This document shows positions 10,817 to 21,679 of a stretch of DNA of 64,000 bases, in pieces. Location: NCBI GenBank assembly GCA_947184155.2, contig CAMXCT020000117.1, positions 201,987 to 265,986 of the forward strand. Direction: 5' to 3'. This DNA comes from Cladocopium goreaui. Taxonomy: Eukaryota > Sar > Dinophyceae > Suessiales > Symbiodiniaceae. A program made the position numbers and the translations under genes. The notes beneath the pieces were generated by a model, which saw only the letters and a program-made list of their open reading frames with translations, was not told where the DNA came from and made no database searches. Positions within the stretch are counted from its first letter, which is position 1. The number at the start of each line of letters is the position of its first letter.

Positions 10817-11329
10817 ATGCCGAATGGCCATGTCCTGAAAGAGCACGTGGAGGAAATGAGGGACCTGCTGTCTGAGGGCTTCGGAGACCCAAATCATGAG
10901 TATGAGCATGTTGTCACCTATACCATGCAGCAGTGGATCCGGGTCATTCAGTTCCTGCAAGACATGTTCGAGGACAACCCTTACTGGTCCAAGCTCCTTG
11001 CAAAAGCCCATGCCTCAATTCTTGCTGTTGCAGACAACTTGCTCCAGGACAAACAGATCCAGGACACCCCATACAAGAGCTTCAACCGCTTCAGCAGCTC
11101 TTCCATTGTGATGCCTTTTGATCACAAAATGATCCGGCACAGCACCCTCTGGCTCACCAACATCAGAGATGATATCAAGGGATTGCTGCTTGACTATGAA
11201 ACACATGCTGCAGGCCAGTTCCTCAGCCATGATGGGGTTGGGCTTCTTGTTTGGCCTACAATCTGCGGCTGCAAAGATCTGTTGCCCCACATTGAAGACC
11301 ACCTGACACACCGACAGCCTGGCCCATAG
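10817..11329 (+). CDS. unrecognised 170-residue protein
   Basis: The product starting at ATG 10817 (MPNGHVLKEH) is 170 residues. An upstream in-frame ATG at 10721 would only add translated minisatellite, so I prefer the internal start. The protein is predicted by eye to be helical, with no Cys cluster, membrane segment or known motif; it contains TMQQWIRVIQFLQDM and WLTNIRDDIKGLLLDYE. It may be a structural or regulatory partner of the genes upstream on the same strand, but nothing in the sequence proves this. Minisatellite begins again right after the TAG. Confidence 0.5.
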   Translation: MPNGHVLKEHVEEMRDLLSEGFGDPNHEYEHVVTYTMQQWIRVIQFLQDMFEDNPYWSKLLAKAHASILAVADNLLQDKQIQDTPYKSFNRFSSSSIVMPFDHKMIRHSTLWLTNIRDDIKGLLLDYETHAAGQFLSHDGVGLLVWPTICGCKDLLPHIEDHLTHRQPGP

Positions 11330-11416
11330 GTTGCCGGTCGTTGGGTTCTGGGTCTTGGGTTGCAAAGTCTTTGGTCGCACGGTCTTTGGTTGCACAGTCT
11401 TTGGTCTTGAAACCAA
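11330..11416 (+). repeat. TTGGTC-type minisatellite after a stop codon
   Basis: Units such as GGTCTTGGGTTGC, AAAGTCTTTGGTCGC and ACAGTCTTTGGTC follow the stop at 11327-11329 directly; another scrap (TTGGTCCTTGGTCC) lies at about 11518-11531. Confidence 0.75.
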
Positions 11417-12112
11417 GATCGGAAGCTTGCAGATGCTCCCTCAGCCCTTGCAGAAAAATGGCTGCTCTGGACTCTGGAGCTGTGCTTGTGTTGGGGCAAT
11501 TTGTGTGTGTGTGTGCTTGGTCCTTGGTCCATGGTTGTTGTGTTAGGTCCCCTGCCTTTTAACTTTGGGAAAACATGGCCTCAGTAAAACTGTGGGCTGT
11601 GTGTCCTGATATCAAAAAAATAGTAAGCTCCCTGTTGTTTGCTGCTCCCCATTGGCAAATACAGTTTCAAGGGGAATGCTTTTGCATCCATATGACCAAA
11701 AACTAGTAACTCTTTTAGGCATGTTGCACACATAAAAGTATTGCATCATAAAAGTAGTATTGTTGAAGGTGTTGAGTGTTGAGCTGCCAAGCATACATCA
11801 CCACTACTCCAAGACCAAGTGTTCTTTGGCCAACAGGATGCCAAGAGAAAGTTAACTTGCCAAAAATACAGAAACTTTTTGTTACACGTTGAGCTTGACA
11901 TAGCAAACACAGATGAAGCCTTGATGAGAAACCAAGGCCCCAGTTGCAAAAACCAAAGCCCCAGTTACCATGAACAGAGTTTGAGAACTTTTACATGGGC
12001 AACTTGCCCGAAGGCCCACCAGTTATACCACGAAAGCTGCAGCAGATGAAGCACTTGCTATCTTTAAGGCTACAAGTCCAGAGCAATTGGCTGTGCATGT
12101 GAAAGAGCGTCT
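11417..12112. other. region without recognised features
   Basis: No supported gene, RNA or repeat beyond a short (GT)n near 11502-11513. Confidence 0.35.
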
Positions 12113-12653
12113 TCATCCGGGAGACACACACGTACGCACACGCACACGCACACGCACACGCACACGCGCACGCACACGCACACACACGCACACACGCACA
12201 CGCACACGCACACAACAACGCACACCACACACACGCACAGACACACACACCACACGCACACCACACACCCACACACACACACCCACACCACCACCCACTC
12301 AACACCCGACACACCCCCACCCCACACCCCCAACCCACACCCACCCACCCCCCTCTCACCGACACTAACCCCCACGAACCACACACCACACACACAGTCA
12401 CACCCCAACTGTCCCACCCCACAAGTCCCCCCGCACCCCACGAAACTACGCACACGCGCACACGCGCACACGCGCACACACGCGCACGCGCGCACACGCG
12501 CGCACACGCGCACACGCGCGCACACGCGCGCACACGCGCGCACACGCGCACACACGCACACACGCGCGCACACGCGCACACGCGCACACGCGCACACGCG
12601 CACACGCGCACACGCGCACACGCGCACACGCACACACGCACACACGCACACAA
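12113..12653. repeat. CA/CACACG microsatellite, alternating purine-pyrimidine
   Basis: Three zones are visible: (CACACG)n at about 12125-12215, a C-rich CA zone at about 12240-12430, and (CACACGCG)n at about 12444-12653, in which every second base is C for roughly 200 bp. The last zone runs into AAGCCCCTTTGCAC, a sequence also found after a short (AC)n upstream of LINE B (about 21371-21397). The tract therefore looks like an expanded internal repeat of the LINE 5' region. Long stop-free frames across it are composition artefacts. Confidence 0.85.
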
Positions 12654-12965
12654 GCCCCTTTGCACCCGCGAGTGGTGCCCTCATGGCCTTGCCCTGGTAG
12701 CAGTTCATCCACGTGTCTTCTTGGTAGTGCGACGGCGTGGGGCGCTTCGTTGCTGTGGCGTGCGGCGCTGCTGTGCGCGGCTGTTGCGCTGCCTTGCTGC
12801 TGGTGACCTTCTCTGCCATTGTGGACTTTAACAGAGGACTGGCATTGTTCATCTGACCGTGGGTGCTTCTTCCTTCAGTATATCTTCTACTGGCTTTTTG
12901 ATTCACAATAACATCTGATTTCGCGCCTGCTGGCTAAAGCGCCCTTGCGCTGATTTCTTTGGTGG

Positions 12966-14138
12966 ATGTTGCGTTTCATTTTGGGATTTTTGCTACTATT
13001 GGACTTGCATTCTGAGCACATTGCGGCCTGGACCACTAGCTTGCCACCATTTGGCGGTGCAACCCGGTCCCAATTCCGGGCTTTGGAACACCTGAATTGC
13101 TTTAGACCTTCATTGGTTCCTATTCAGCATTCTCTGATTTTCGGTGTTCCATTGTGGGGTGAGGGTTGTGTTACATCCATGGGTGACACAAGAGCAGGGA
13201 CTACCATCACTTACTGCACTTTTGGCCTCCCTGCAAAACAACATGGAATGGGGCCCCAACAGATCTTAGGATCACAGACTGGCTCACAACGTGAGGTTTG
13301 CAAAAGGAGTTACAAGCGGGCACTTCATCGTGCTGAATTACATGGAGTGACCTGGTACAAAGGGAAACTGCTCACAGCCAAACAGATGGGGGTCACAATG
13401 AAGGCTCCACCGACATTACAGCCTTCTCCGAATGTGGCCCCGCCGAAATCGATCCAGCGGAAGCGATTGACATGCTTCTCATGGAACTCCAATGGACTCC
13501 CCCCAGCACACTGGGATTTTCTGATGATGTGGCTGGAGAATCAAACTATCGATGTACTTCTCCTTCAAGAGACCCATTGGCCCTTTTCCAGCGACTGGAT
13601 TTCCGGCAAATACATGATGGTGCATTCAGGTACACAATCAAAACAGGCTGGACTCCTGTGCATGATTTCTACCAAGGTCTGTAACCAATCTGAACTGTCG
13701 TGGTATGAACACTTACCTGGTAGAATCCTTCAGCTGAGAATTCATGGGCCCTCCAGATGCATCGATATCTTGAATATCTATCAGTACACATGCATTCCAA
13801 CTCACATGGAGTCCCGCAGTCATGTATGGCATTTGCTCTTCAAAATTCTGACAAGTTTTTCACGTCGAAACGTACTCCTGCTGGCTGGTGACTTCAATTG
13901 CTCTGCAGACCAACGATCCAGCGCAGTGGGATACCCTGATTTTCAACGCAATGGCCAACGCTGCCATGGTCCCAGACATCCTGATGCCAATCACTGGCGC
14001 CAACTCCTTGTGCAGTTTGATTTGATGGCACTCAACACTTGGAATGCCAGTGATCATGCTACCTATGAATTTGGAGATCAATGCTCACGACTTGACTACA
14101 TCTGTACGCGACGTACACATGCTGACTCATTGGCATGA
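12966..14138 (+). pseudogene. LINE A polyprotein N-terminus: EEP endonuclease
   Basis: From ATG 12966 the product starts with a hydrophobic stretch (MLRFILGFLLLLDL), also seen in LINE B, then a basic linker. From about residue 165 it has an exonuclease-endonuclease-phosphatase domain: FSWNSNGL, LLLQETHWPF (catalytic Glu), LLAGDFNCSAD (Asp/Asn pair), and SRLDYI. This nuclease nicks target DNA to prime reverse transcription. The frame ends at 14138, but the domain's last strand (SGAFHIPL, about 14177) lies in the next frame, so a one-base indel near 14120-14138 broke a single polyprotein. The usual SDH triplet is degenerate here (Asp replaced), as it is in LINE B (SHHIPI). Confidence 0.75.
13063..13080. 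other. 18-nt hairpin shared with LINE B
   Basis: CCCGGTCCCAATTCCGGG can form a 5-bp CCCGG/CCGGG stem with an 8-nt loop. It lies in a 24-nt stretch (13057-13080) identical to 21730-21753 in LINE B, although flanking sequence is diverged. It is read in different frames in the two elements (TRSQF here, NPVPIP there). Confidence 0.6.
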
Positions 14139-17100
14139 TGTCAAACATCTTCGTGACTTTTCCTTGGTCCCCATTTCAGGTGCATTTCATATTCCATTGT
14201 TGACTTCTCTCAGGCGAGAATGGTTCACTGCACAGAGAACTACGACCACTGGTTGGACGAGACAGCAGAGGCTGAAACTGAGTCAACACCGTCTCAATCA
14301 GGATGACACCTATCAATTTTTTCAACAACAAATTCATCAAACTGTCACCAACCTTTTGTATACCTCAACTCCTGACCTTCAAACTCTTCACAACACCTTG
14401 AATCAATTCACTTGCTCTTCATTTTTTCACCTTCAACCTGACAAGGGACCTGCCACGGAAATCAGACCTTTCCGACAATTTCAGGATCACACAAGACTGT
14501 TGCGCCGACTTCGCGGCAAAGAAATGGCTCATATTTTCAAGGCTTGGTTTCATGTTTGTAAACGTAGTCAGGCCAGACAAGCCATGACAATAGCAGCCAG
14601 ACAGAAACGCAAGCTTCGACTTGATCAGATTTTCCAAGCGGCGGATCTTGCTGAGAAGGCTCATGATCATTTCACACTGTTTCGACACATACGGTCATTG
14701 GCACCCAAGCAACCTTTGAAACAGATCTTGCTTCGATATGAACAAGGTGAACTACTTGGACCAGATGACGCTGCAGATTGGCTTCAACGCTGGTATCATG
14801 ACCTATACTCAGATGGAGATTCCAACTTTTTGATTTCTGATTTCACATGGCCATTCACACAAGAGGAGTTCACACAAGGATTGCAATCTCTGCCAATTCA
14901 CAAGGCCTTGGCGCCTGCCTTCACTCCTGCACCATTTTGGAAGTATGGAGCGGAGCCCATCTCTCAGTACCTTGCTCAGATGTTTCATGACTGCTGCGAT
15001 GCCAAAGACTTCCCTGATAGCTGGAGCACTGGCACCATCGCCATGCTTGTGAAACCAGGCAAGAGTGGGAGACATCCTTCAGAACTACGTCCAATTGCCT
15101 TGCTCGAACCGACAGGCAAGACTGTTATGGGGTTGCTCACTACTGCCATACAACAGCAGATCCAGCCATTCATGAACAGGCTGCCACAATTTGCTTATGC
15201 TGTTGGACGTGGTACAGAGGACGCCATTCACAGACTGACGGAACACTGCCGTAGAGTCAGGATCACGTTACAGAACTTTTGTCATCCTATTCACAACTTG
15301 AAACAAGGACGCGACCTACCTTCTGTCATTGGCGGAATGACATTATGCCTGGACCTCACTCGTGCTTTCGACACAGTGCATCGCCAGCGTTCATTCCAAA
15401 GCCTTGAAAAATTGGGCATATCCAGCAATCTGATTTCACTACTGAAATGTGTTTACAACAAAACTACGTATGAGTTTTTCCATCGAGGCACGCATCGTTC
15501 GGTGAAGACATGTCGTGGCATCCGTCAAGGATGCAGAGCTGCCCCATGCCTTTGGACGGTTTTTATTTCTACGTTGATGTTGGACATTGAACAACACATT
15601 TCACCCCAATTTCTTTTGCTGTGCATCACCATCTTTGCAGATGACATTTGCTCTCATCAGATGTTTGACAGCGAGGAGTCCTTCCTCAAACTGATCAAGT
15701 CCTTTGGCATTCTCCTGGACCTGATAGAAGGTGCTAATTTGGACATTAATCTGGCAAAGACCACTGTGACTTTGCGTATGAGAGGCAAATTGGTGAGCAA
15801 ACTTCAGAAGCGCTTTCTTGTCCGTACACAACAAGGAACTTTCATCAAAATTCCACGTTCCAATGGTACATACACCAAGATCAAACTTGTGCGATCTTTC
15901 AAGTACCTTGGAGTGATGCTGTCCTATTACAATTTTGAAAAGGAAACGATGGCATTGAGACTCAAACACAGTGAACAATCTGGTCACCTACTTCACCGTT
16001 GGCTCTATACACAGAGACTCAGTGCCCCACAGAGGGTGAAATTATGGTACCAGTGTATCTATACGTGTTTAAGATACGGTATCCTTGCCACTGGCTTCAA
16101 TGAAACCACTTTGCTTCCTTTTTACAGATTCAGCATCAAGCAGATGAGGAGAATCCTCCGTGATCCTGTTCACTTGTCACATGAAAGCAATTTGTCATTC
16201 CTGACTCGCCATAATCTTCCGGATCCGCTCTTGCGATTGCGTGACATCTGCCTCCAGACAGCAGCGCGCTTATTGCACAGACAGGGAACATTGGCAGATG
16301 ATGATGTTCTGCGCTTGACCCCCCTGCCTAACTATGACCAACTTTTGCAGGTGATTGACAAGGTCTATGAGCGGGTGCACTCAGACTACACTCTGACGGA
16401 GGTGCCTGACTTTCTGACACCGCACATCTGTCCGCACTGCAATCAAATTTTCTACACTCTTGCAGCGTTGCGAAGGCACTGCACTGTGGAACATGGACAA
16501 CGATCAGGTCTGCTCAGACTCATGGATTCTCAACCACAAACTGACACCCCCACGTGTCACAGATGTGGTATGCAATTCAGCACTTGGCACAGATATCACT
16601 ATCACACCATGTATGTATGCCAACTTGATCTGCAGGAGATCGACCAGGTTGAACATCGACTGAGAGTGCAAGAGCTTCTTCAATTTGCCAGAGCTCATCA
16701 AGTAGCTGCCCTTCGACACAATCCCGATGCCTTGTTGTATTTTTTGCATCATTGCGCCATTTGCGGCAAATTTCACACAACTGAAACGGGCTTGATGAGA
16801 CACTGGAATGATGCTCATAGCACATCTCACAAAGCACACTTGCCGGTATTGCAACATTATGCAAAACATGTTGACACGGGCAATCCATGCTGTCTTTGTT
16901 CAACCTCATTTTCACAGTACCATCGCTGCATTATTTGGCGACAATTGGCAATGCTGTTGACGGACTCACAGATGACTGCAGCCTTTTGTGACGTCACTGA
17001 ACACACCAATCTACAGTGCGTTCACTGTGGCAAGGCTTACACTACACGTCACGGCTTGACGCAGCACATTCAGAAGTTCCACAATGCTCAGCAGGTGCTT

Positions 17101-19186
17101 CACTCAAACAATTGGGATCATTTCACTGCCAAGTGCCTTTTTGACCAGGCGGTACAGACGAACAGATGCGAAGATTTGCTCTCGAACCCTGACATCCATC
17201 ACTTCATCTCCTCGGAGTGTTTTGACTGCAGTATGCCATTTCGTAGGCGTCAAGATCTTTCCAAACATCTGAAGCAGGGGCATCCATCGGAATGGGCTGA
17301 AATGGAACAACGTGCTGCTGAACTGACAGTCACCCTGAACAGTGCTCAGAGATGTTTCTGTGAACCCCCCCAGCATCGAGCCAAACATATTTGCATGGTG
17401 TTCCTACAATTTTCCCTGGCCAGGATTCAATGGGAACGTGAACAAGGCACAGCTGGCTCCAACCTGCCGCCGGACTTAGCCCTGAAACCTCAAGAGAAGC
17501 TTGAGCAGCTGCTCTGGTTTGGCTTTGGACATCTCCTATATCGGCTGCCTGACCTGAAACTGGCTCTGACAACGCACTGCCAATTTTGTGGGTTTATGTG
17601 CAGGACAGGTGATGCACTGGTCTACCATCTTTACCGGGAACATGAAGCACTGGTAGCTGAGAGCTCGATTCAACTTCAGCTTCTGCGATGGGTGTTGTTC
17701 CAGGACTTTGGATGTGCCTGTAACCCAACAAGGGGACATGGAGTACCAGACCACACATGCCCCGCTCTGATTCAGGCAGCGATGCTCTGCGTGCAGGCAC
17801 ACTGGCAGTTGACCATTCCATGGGCTTTCAAGACCAGCGACCTGCTGTCGCACATTGGAGATTTGCTTCCACTGCATGACTTCAAACGCATTTGCTTGTG
17901 GCTGCTCACCAGGCAATTTGGCAACCTGTGGAGAGACCCGGCCTTGTTGGGTATGCTGAAGCGACACTGCACCATCTGTGGTGAAGCCGTCTCATTGCAG
18001 TACATCATAGTGCATCTCCAATTGGAGCATCAACTGGGAGCCAATGATTTGCACCCGGTTGTGGCGCAGTTGTGCAGGATTTTCAGTGCAGAACACTCTG
18101 AGGACCAGTGCTGTGACCACTGTGGTGATCTGCTGCCAACAATGGATGTCTTGACATTTGATCCGGTTCCGGAGTTACATTTGCCTGGCTGTCCACTGAT
18201 TCTGCACTTGGCTGCCTCCTTGATGCACCCAGTTCTGCAAAAGTCATCCTATGACCCACTTGCTTGGCCGACACCACAGGCAATTGAGAATGCCTTTCGA
18301 CGTCAAGAGCACCACAGGCTGATGTTCAACGTGCAGCCCCCAGACTCTGCTGGTCGAGAATTTGATGCCTTGGTTTCCTGTGGACATCAAATCCTCCGAG
18401 ATGAACTTGTTTTGACCTCCATCAAACACCAGTGTCTTATCTGTCACAAAACCTTCTACATGCCTGGAGCACTGGAGAAACATTTGCGGCAGCATGATTA
18501 CAAACAGTACAACACCATGTGGTGCCACAAACGGCTTCTCCTGACGTGTGCTTCTTGCCCGTGCTGTGGCTCAGATTTCCACATCGACTCACCAAATTGC
18601 CCAGCCCTGCTGAACCTTGCTGTCTTGCTTGCAAATGGCCGACACCCTCGACAAGGCGACTTCCATCTGGGGCTCACTTCTGACACCAGGGCAACTTCAG
18701 AGCTTAGGAATCCAACCGGACTCCGAGGACAAGCCATCCAAGAGGCCCAGGCGCAAAGACAGGGGCTCCTCCACCACTGGTTCGACAGACGATCAGACGT
18801 TGAACATGCTGAAGACGATGGCACGTGTCATTCTCAAGCACGAAGACTCCATTCACGTGCTGCTTCAAGAATTTCAGTTTGTGATGTTTCTCCAACCAGG
18901 GGAAGGAAGCTTATTACCAGTCTTACTGGCCTGTCATCAAGCGTGGCAGAAGGGGGATCGCACTCGGACTTTGCGACATACAATGGCCCTTCGTGCCATG
19001 GAGACGGCAAAGGAACGCCTCGACAAACTGAAGCAAGCTCCAGCCAGTGCAGACGTGGTCCAGGATTGCATCCGCTTCAACCTCATCGATCAGAACCAGA
19101 TGATGCCGTTCCTGAGGTGGGATGCTGGTCAGAAGCAGCTGGTTCCAAGCAAGGAAAAGCCACTTCCGATTGGAGAAGTGGGCAGG
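14044..19186 (+). pseudogene. LINE A polyprotein: reverse transcriptase and C2H2 array
   Basis: Reverse transcriptase motifs appear in order: KPGKSGRHPSELRPIALLEP (about 15052), LCLDLTRAFDT (motif A, about 15346), RGIRQGCRAAP (motif B) and TIFADD (motif C, FADD at 15634-15645). The polymerase core thus looks intact. Downstream, from about 16426 to 18600, come roughly ten C2H2-type or related fingers, for example CPHCNQIFYTLAALRRHC, CVHCGKAYTTRHGLTQH and CLICHKTFYMPGALEKH, which would bind nucleic acid. The frame remains open beyond 18635, where a second reading frame overlaps it, until a one-base indel near 19182-19196. The first ATG of this frame (14044) is not a natural start; the frame is the continuation of the endonuclease part after its frameshift. 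Confidence 0.8.
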
Positions 19187-19449
19187 ATCTGGACGCGATT
19201 GTCCACATCCTACAGTCGGAGCCGGAGATCACACTTCGATTCCATGCAGTCTCCAAGCTTCAGACGGAGGACACCAGTGGGAAAACTATCCCGTTCCTAT
19301 GGACAGTGGGCAACCGGACTCAAGGGGAACTGTGGAATCTCTTGCGAACCGTGTCGTATCACAGCATCTGGCAACTTGTGCGATTGACGCTGCGCCCACA
19401 AACACAGCAGAGATCAGCCCTGGCCAAGCAGCTGGAAAAGATGATGTAG
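18635..19449 (+). pseudogene. LINE A ORF2, overlaps the polyprotein in another frame
   Basis: ATG 18635 (MADTLDKATS) opens a frame shifted by +1 from the reverse transcriptase frame. After a one-base indel near 19182-19196 the same protein continues to the TAG at 19447-19449 (LDAIVHILQSEPEI onward). Its product, about 270 residues, aligns by eye with ORF2 of LINE B over most of its length: LNMLKTMARVILKHEDS with TNLLRLMTQVLLNHDRA, FVMFLQPGEGSLLPVL with FVMFAQSREDGTIPLL, and FLWTVGNRTQGELWNLL with WLLQLSHRDSDVWELM. A basic nuclear-localisation-like patch (SKRPRRKDRG) is present. No known family is recognised. It is helical in character and could be the nucleic-acid-binding partner protein of the element. 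Confidence 0.65.
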
Positions 19450-20501
19450 ATGACCTCCCAAAGCACATGGTGCGCATCTTGGAAAATGACACATCTACGA
19501 TGTGCTATGTCAATGCTGCAGTCCAGGCACTGGCTTGGTGCACACTTCTTTGTCAGGGCCTTCATCCGCATCATTGGACATTTGGATACGAACTTTTGCG
19601 GGGCATCTGTCAATGGAATCCTGTTCCGTTGAATCTCCGGGTCTTCCAGCCCTTTCTGTGGCTGCTCTTTCGGGCCTTTACTGAGCAAGATTTGCTGACA
19701 CAGCAGGACATTTTGGAATTCACAGCTTTCATTTTGGATCGCCTGGCACCGACGTTTATTTCATGTCAATGGTGCACTAGATTCCAACATGTCGCACAGG
19801 TGTCACACCCGATCTTGGACAGTGAAAAAGGAGACAGATACGCTCCCATTCTGATTCGTTTCATTGACTTTGCTGCAGCACAGTGCACATTGGAAGCTCT
19901 TCTTTCCCATTGGCATGACCCCTCAGGTCTTTGTCGGGCGTGTGTCAAGGCACGTGATTGTCTCACATTGATGTTTGATCGACACATTGAAGGTCAGAAC
20001 CGGAAGTGCCTGCAACGCTTCATTCTCCATTCGACCATTATCCAATTTCCATGTTTTGCAGACGCCACGGGAGTGATCAGTTTTTTGCCATTTCATCTTG
20101 TTGCTGTGACATTCCATCTTGGACACAGTCCCCACAGTGGACATCATCGGGTTGCCTTGAGATATAGGGGTGGATGGTTGGTGTATGACGATAACCGCCT
20201 CCCTGATCACATTCCAACACTGACAGATGAAATCCTGTGCAATGCTACCATGTTCTGGCTTGTCCGACTCAATGCCACGGCTGTCAGGACAATTGAGCAT
20301 CCCTCGGATGTGGAACTGAGAGCTCGCACAGCCGCCCTGCATAGTGGAAGCCCAGCTGATGGATCTGACGCCAACACGACCAATGAAGCGGCTGTACACT
20401 CAGCACTTCCTACGGAGCTGGCTGATGAGACGAAACCTACTGCACCCTCTGATGTGGAGGAACCCATGCCAAAGAAGCCACGCAATGACTCCAAGGATTG
20501 A
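19190..20501 (+). CDS. LINE A C-terminal ubiquitin-specific-protease-like domain
   Basis: The frame downstream of the second indel encodes a linker and then, from about 19467, a C19/USP-like cysteine protease domain. TSTMCYVNAAVQALAW carries the candidate catalytic Cys within a motif matching the USP Cys box. SGHHRVALRYRGGWLVYDD has the candidate His and Asp of the His box. The tail is acidic and Pro/Thr-rich with a KKPRND patch. Such proteases remove ubiquitin; here it could protect retroelement proteins from degradation, which is inference. In LINE B the same domain lies in the same frame as the reverse transcriptase, so this segment was originally the C-terminus of the polyprotein. Confidence 0.7.
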
Positions 20502-20960
20502 ATATTAGTTTGCATGCGGTGGCACAGACAGTTTTGATTTGTTTCACCAGGCCTGACTGTTCCAGTCACCGTGCCATACCGCTTCGGACCGACAGTTGGA
20601 TCGTCCATTTCATCCACTGTCCATTTTGATGCAAGTTTCATTGAAGGCTTCATTTTGTGGCAGTAGTTTCACTTTGCCATTTTGGTTGTATCACCATGGC
20701 ATTTTGCCACTGCTTAGTCAGCGCATTCGATTCAGAAGCCACTTTGGCATTCATGTTTTCATCCGGCATTTTGCCTGAGGCCTAGTCGGCGATTCCAATA
20801 TGAAGCACTTCAGCCATTGCACCAGATCAGACCTTTTACATGCACCCAGCCCCCCGGCTGGCTTATCCCCTTGCCTTGGCAACCCCAAGGTTGACCCCAG
20901 ATCTCCAGGGCCACGAAAAGATGCCCCCCCCAAAAAAAAAGAGGGCCAAGAGGCGCATGC
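20502..20960 (+). other. LINE A 3' untranslated region
   Basis: Contains degenerate internal repeats around GGCATTTTGCC and GGCCTAGTCGGCG (about 20698-20790), the same type as at 28960-29200 after LINE B. The sequence ACATGCACCCAG (about 20838) and the A-run plus GAGGGCCAAGAGGCG at its end have counterparts at 29340-29490. Confidence 0.6.
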
Positions 20961-21679
20961 CCACCAAACAAGAAGCAAAAAAAAAAAAACTTTTGCGCCG
21001 TGCTGATGCAGCGCCTTCTTCGAGCGCTGGCTGATGTGCGGCCTCTGGTGCGCGCTGGCGGCTGTGCTGTGCGGCCTTGCGCTGGTCCTTCATGCGCTGC
21101 AGCTGGAACCGGCAATGGCGCCACTGCTATAGTGAGAGGCCTGTTAGAGTTGTTTCTCCTTTCTTTTCTCCTCACACCCGTTTTTTCTGAGGCTGTCCCA
21201 TTCGTTGCTGACAACCACCTGCATCGAATTTTTGGACATGCCAGACTGCCTTTCGAGGCATGCCAGTCTGAAGCCCCAATCAACGGCAGACTTGCCGGTA
21301 TTGGGCCGCATGCACAAGCGTGTGACGGGCTCTGCCTACTGACTAGAAAAGTCATGGGGTTGCAAAAAACAAACACACACACACAAGCCCTTTGCACTCT
21401 CGAGTAGTGCACCCAAGAGCGAGGAGCTCTAGGAACGCAGCCGCAGCCATTGCCCCCCATAGGACTGCTCTCCCGTCCCTGGTTTGCCATTGTGACGCGT
21501 GATCTTACGTTTTTGTTGGAGGGTGGGCTCCTCACTGCGCTGTCTTTTCTGGCTCTTCATTTGTGGAATCACAATCTTGCAATATCAACATCTTATTCTG
21601 ACATCTGGATAGGTTTTGGATCCTGCTGGACAAAGATACATCCCTTGATCCAAACTTTACTACTGACATTAAACGGAGG

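Larger units (their letters stand above)
12640..20960 (+). mobile_element. LINE A: EEP-RT-C2H2-ORF2-C19 retrotransposon
   Basis: A non-LTR retrotransposon with, in order, an apurinic-endonuclease-like domain, reverse transcriptase, a long series of C2H2-like fingers, an overlapping second reading frame, and a ubiquitin-specific-protease-like domain. The 3' region ends near an A-run at about 20933-20941 followed by GAGGGCCAAGAGGCG. The 5' border is unclear and may lie within or before the CA tract. Two single-base frame lesions (about 14120-14138 and about 19182-19196) probably inactivate it. No target-site duplication was identified. Confidence 0.8.

Noticed and set aside
12070..12906. Cys-Val-Arg-rich and Thr-His-rich frames over the CA tract
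   Set aside because: Composition artefact of the alternating CA/CG repeat.
18617..19387. ORF2 of LINE A as a mere shadow frame
   Set aside because: I first set it aside as a shadow, but its protein-level match to LINE B ORF2 in the equivalent frame shows it is real; it is listed as a feature.
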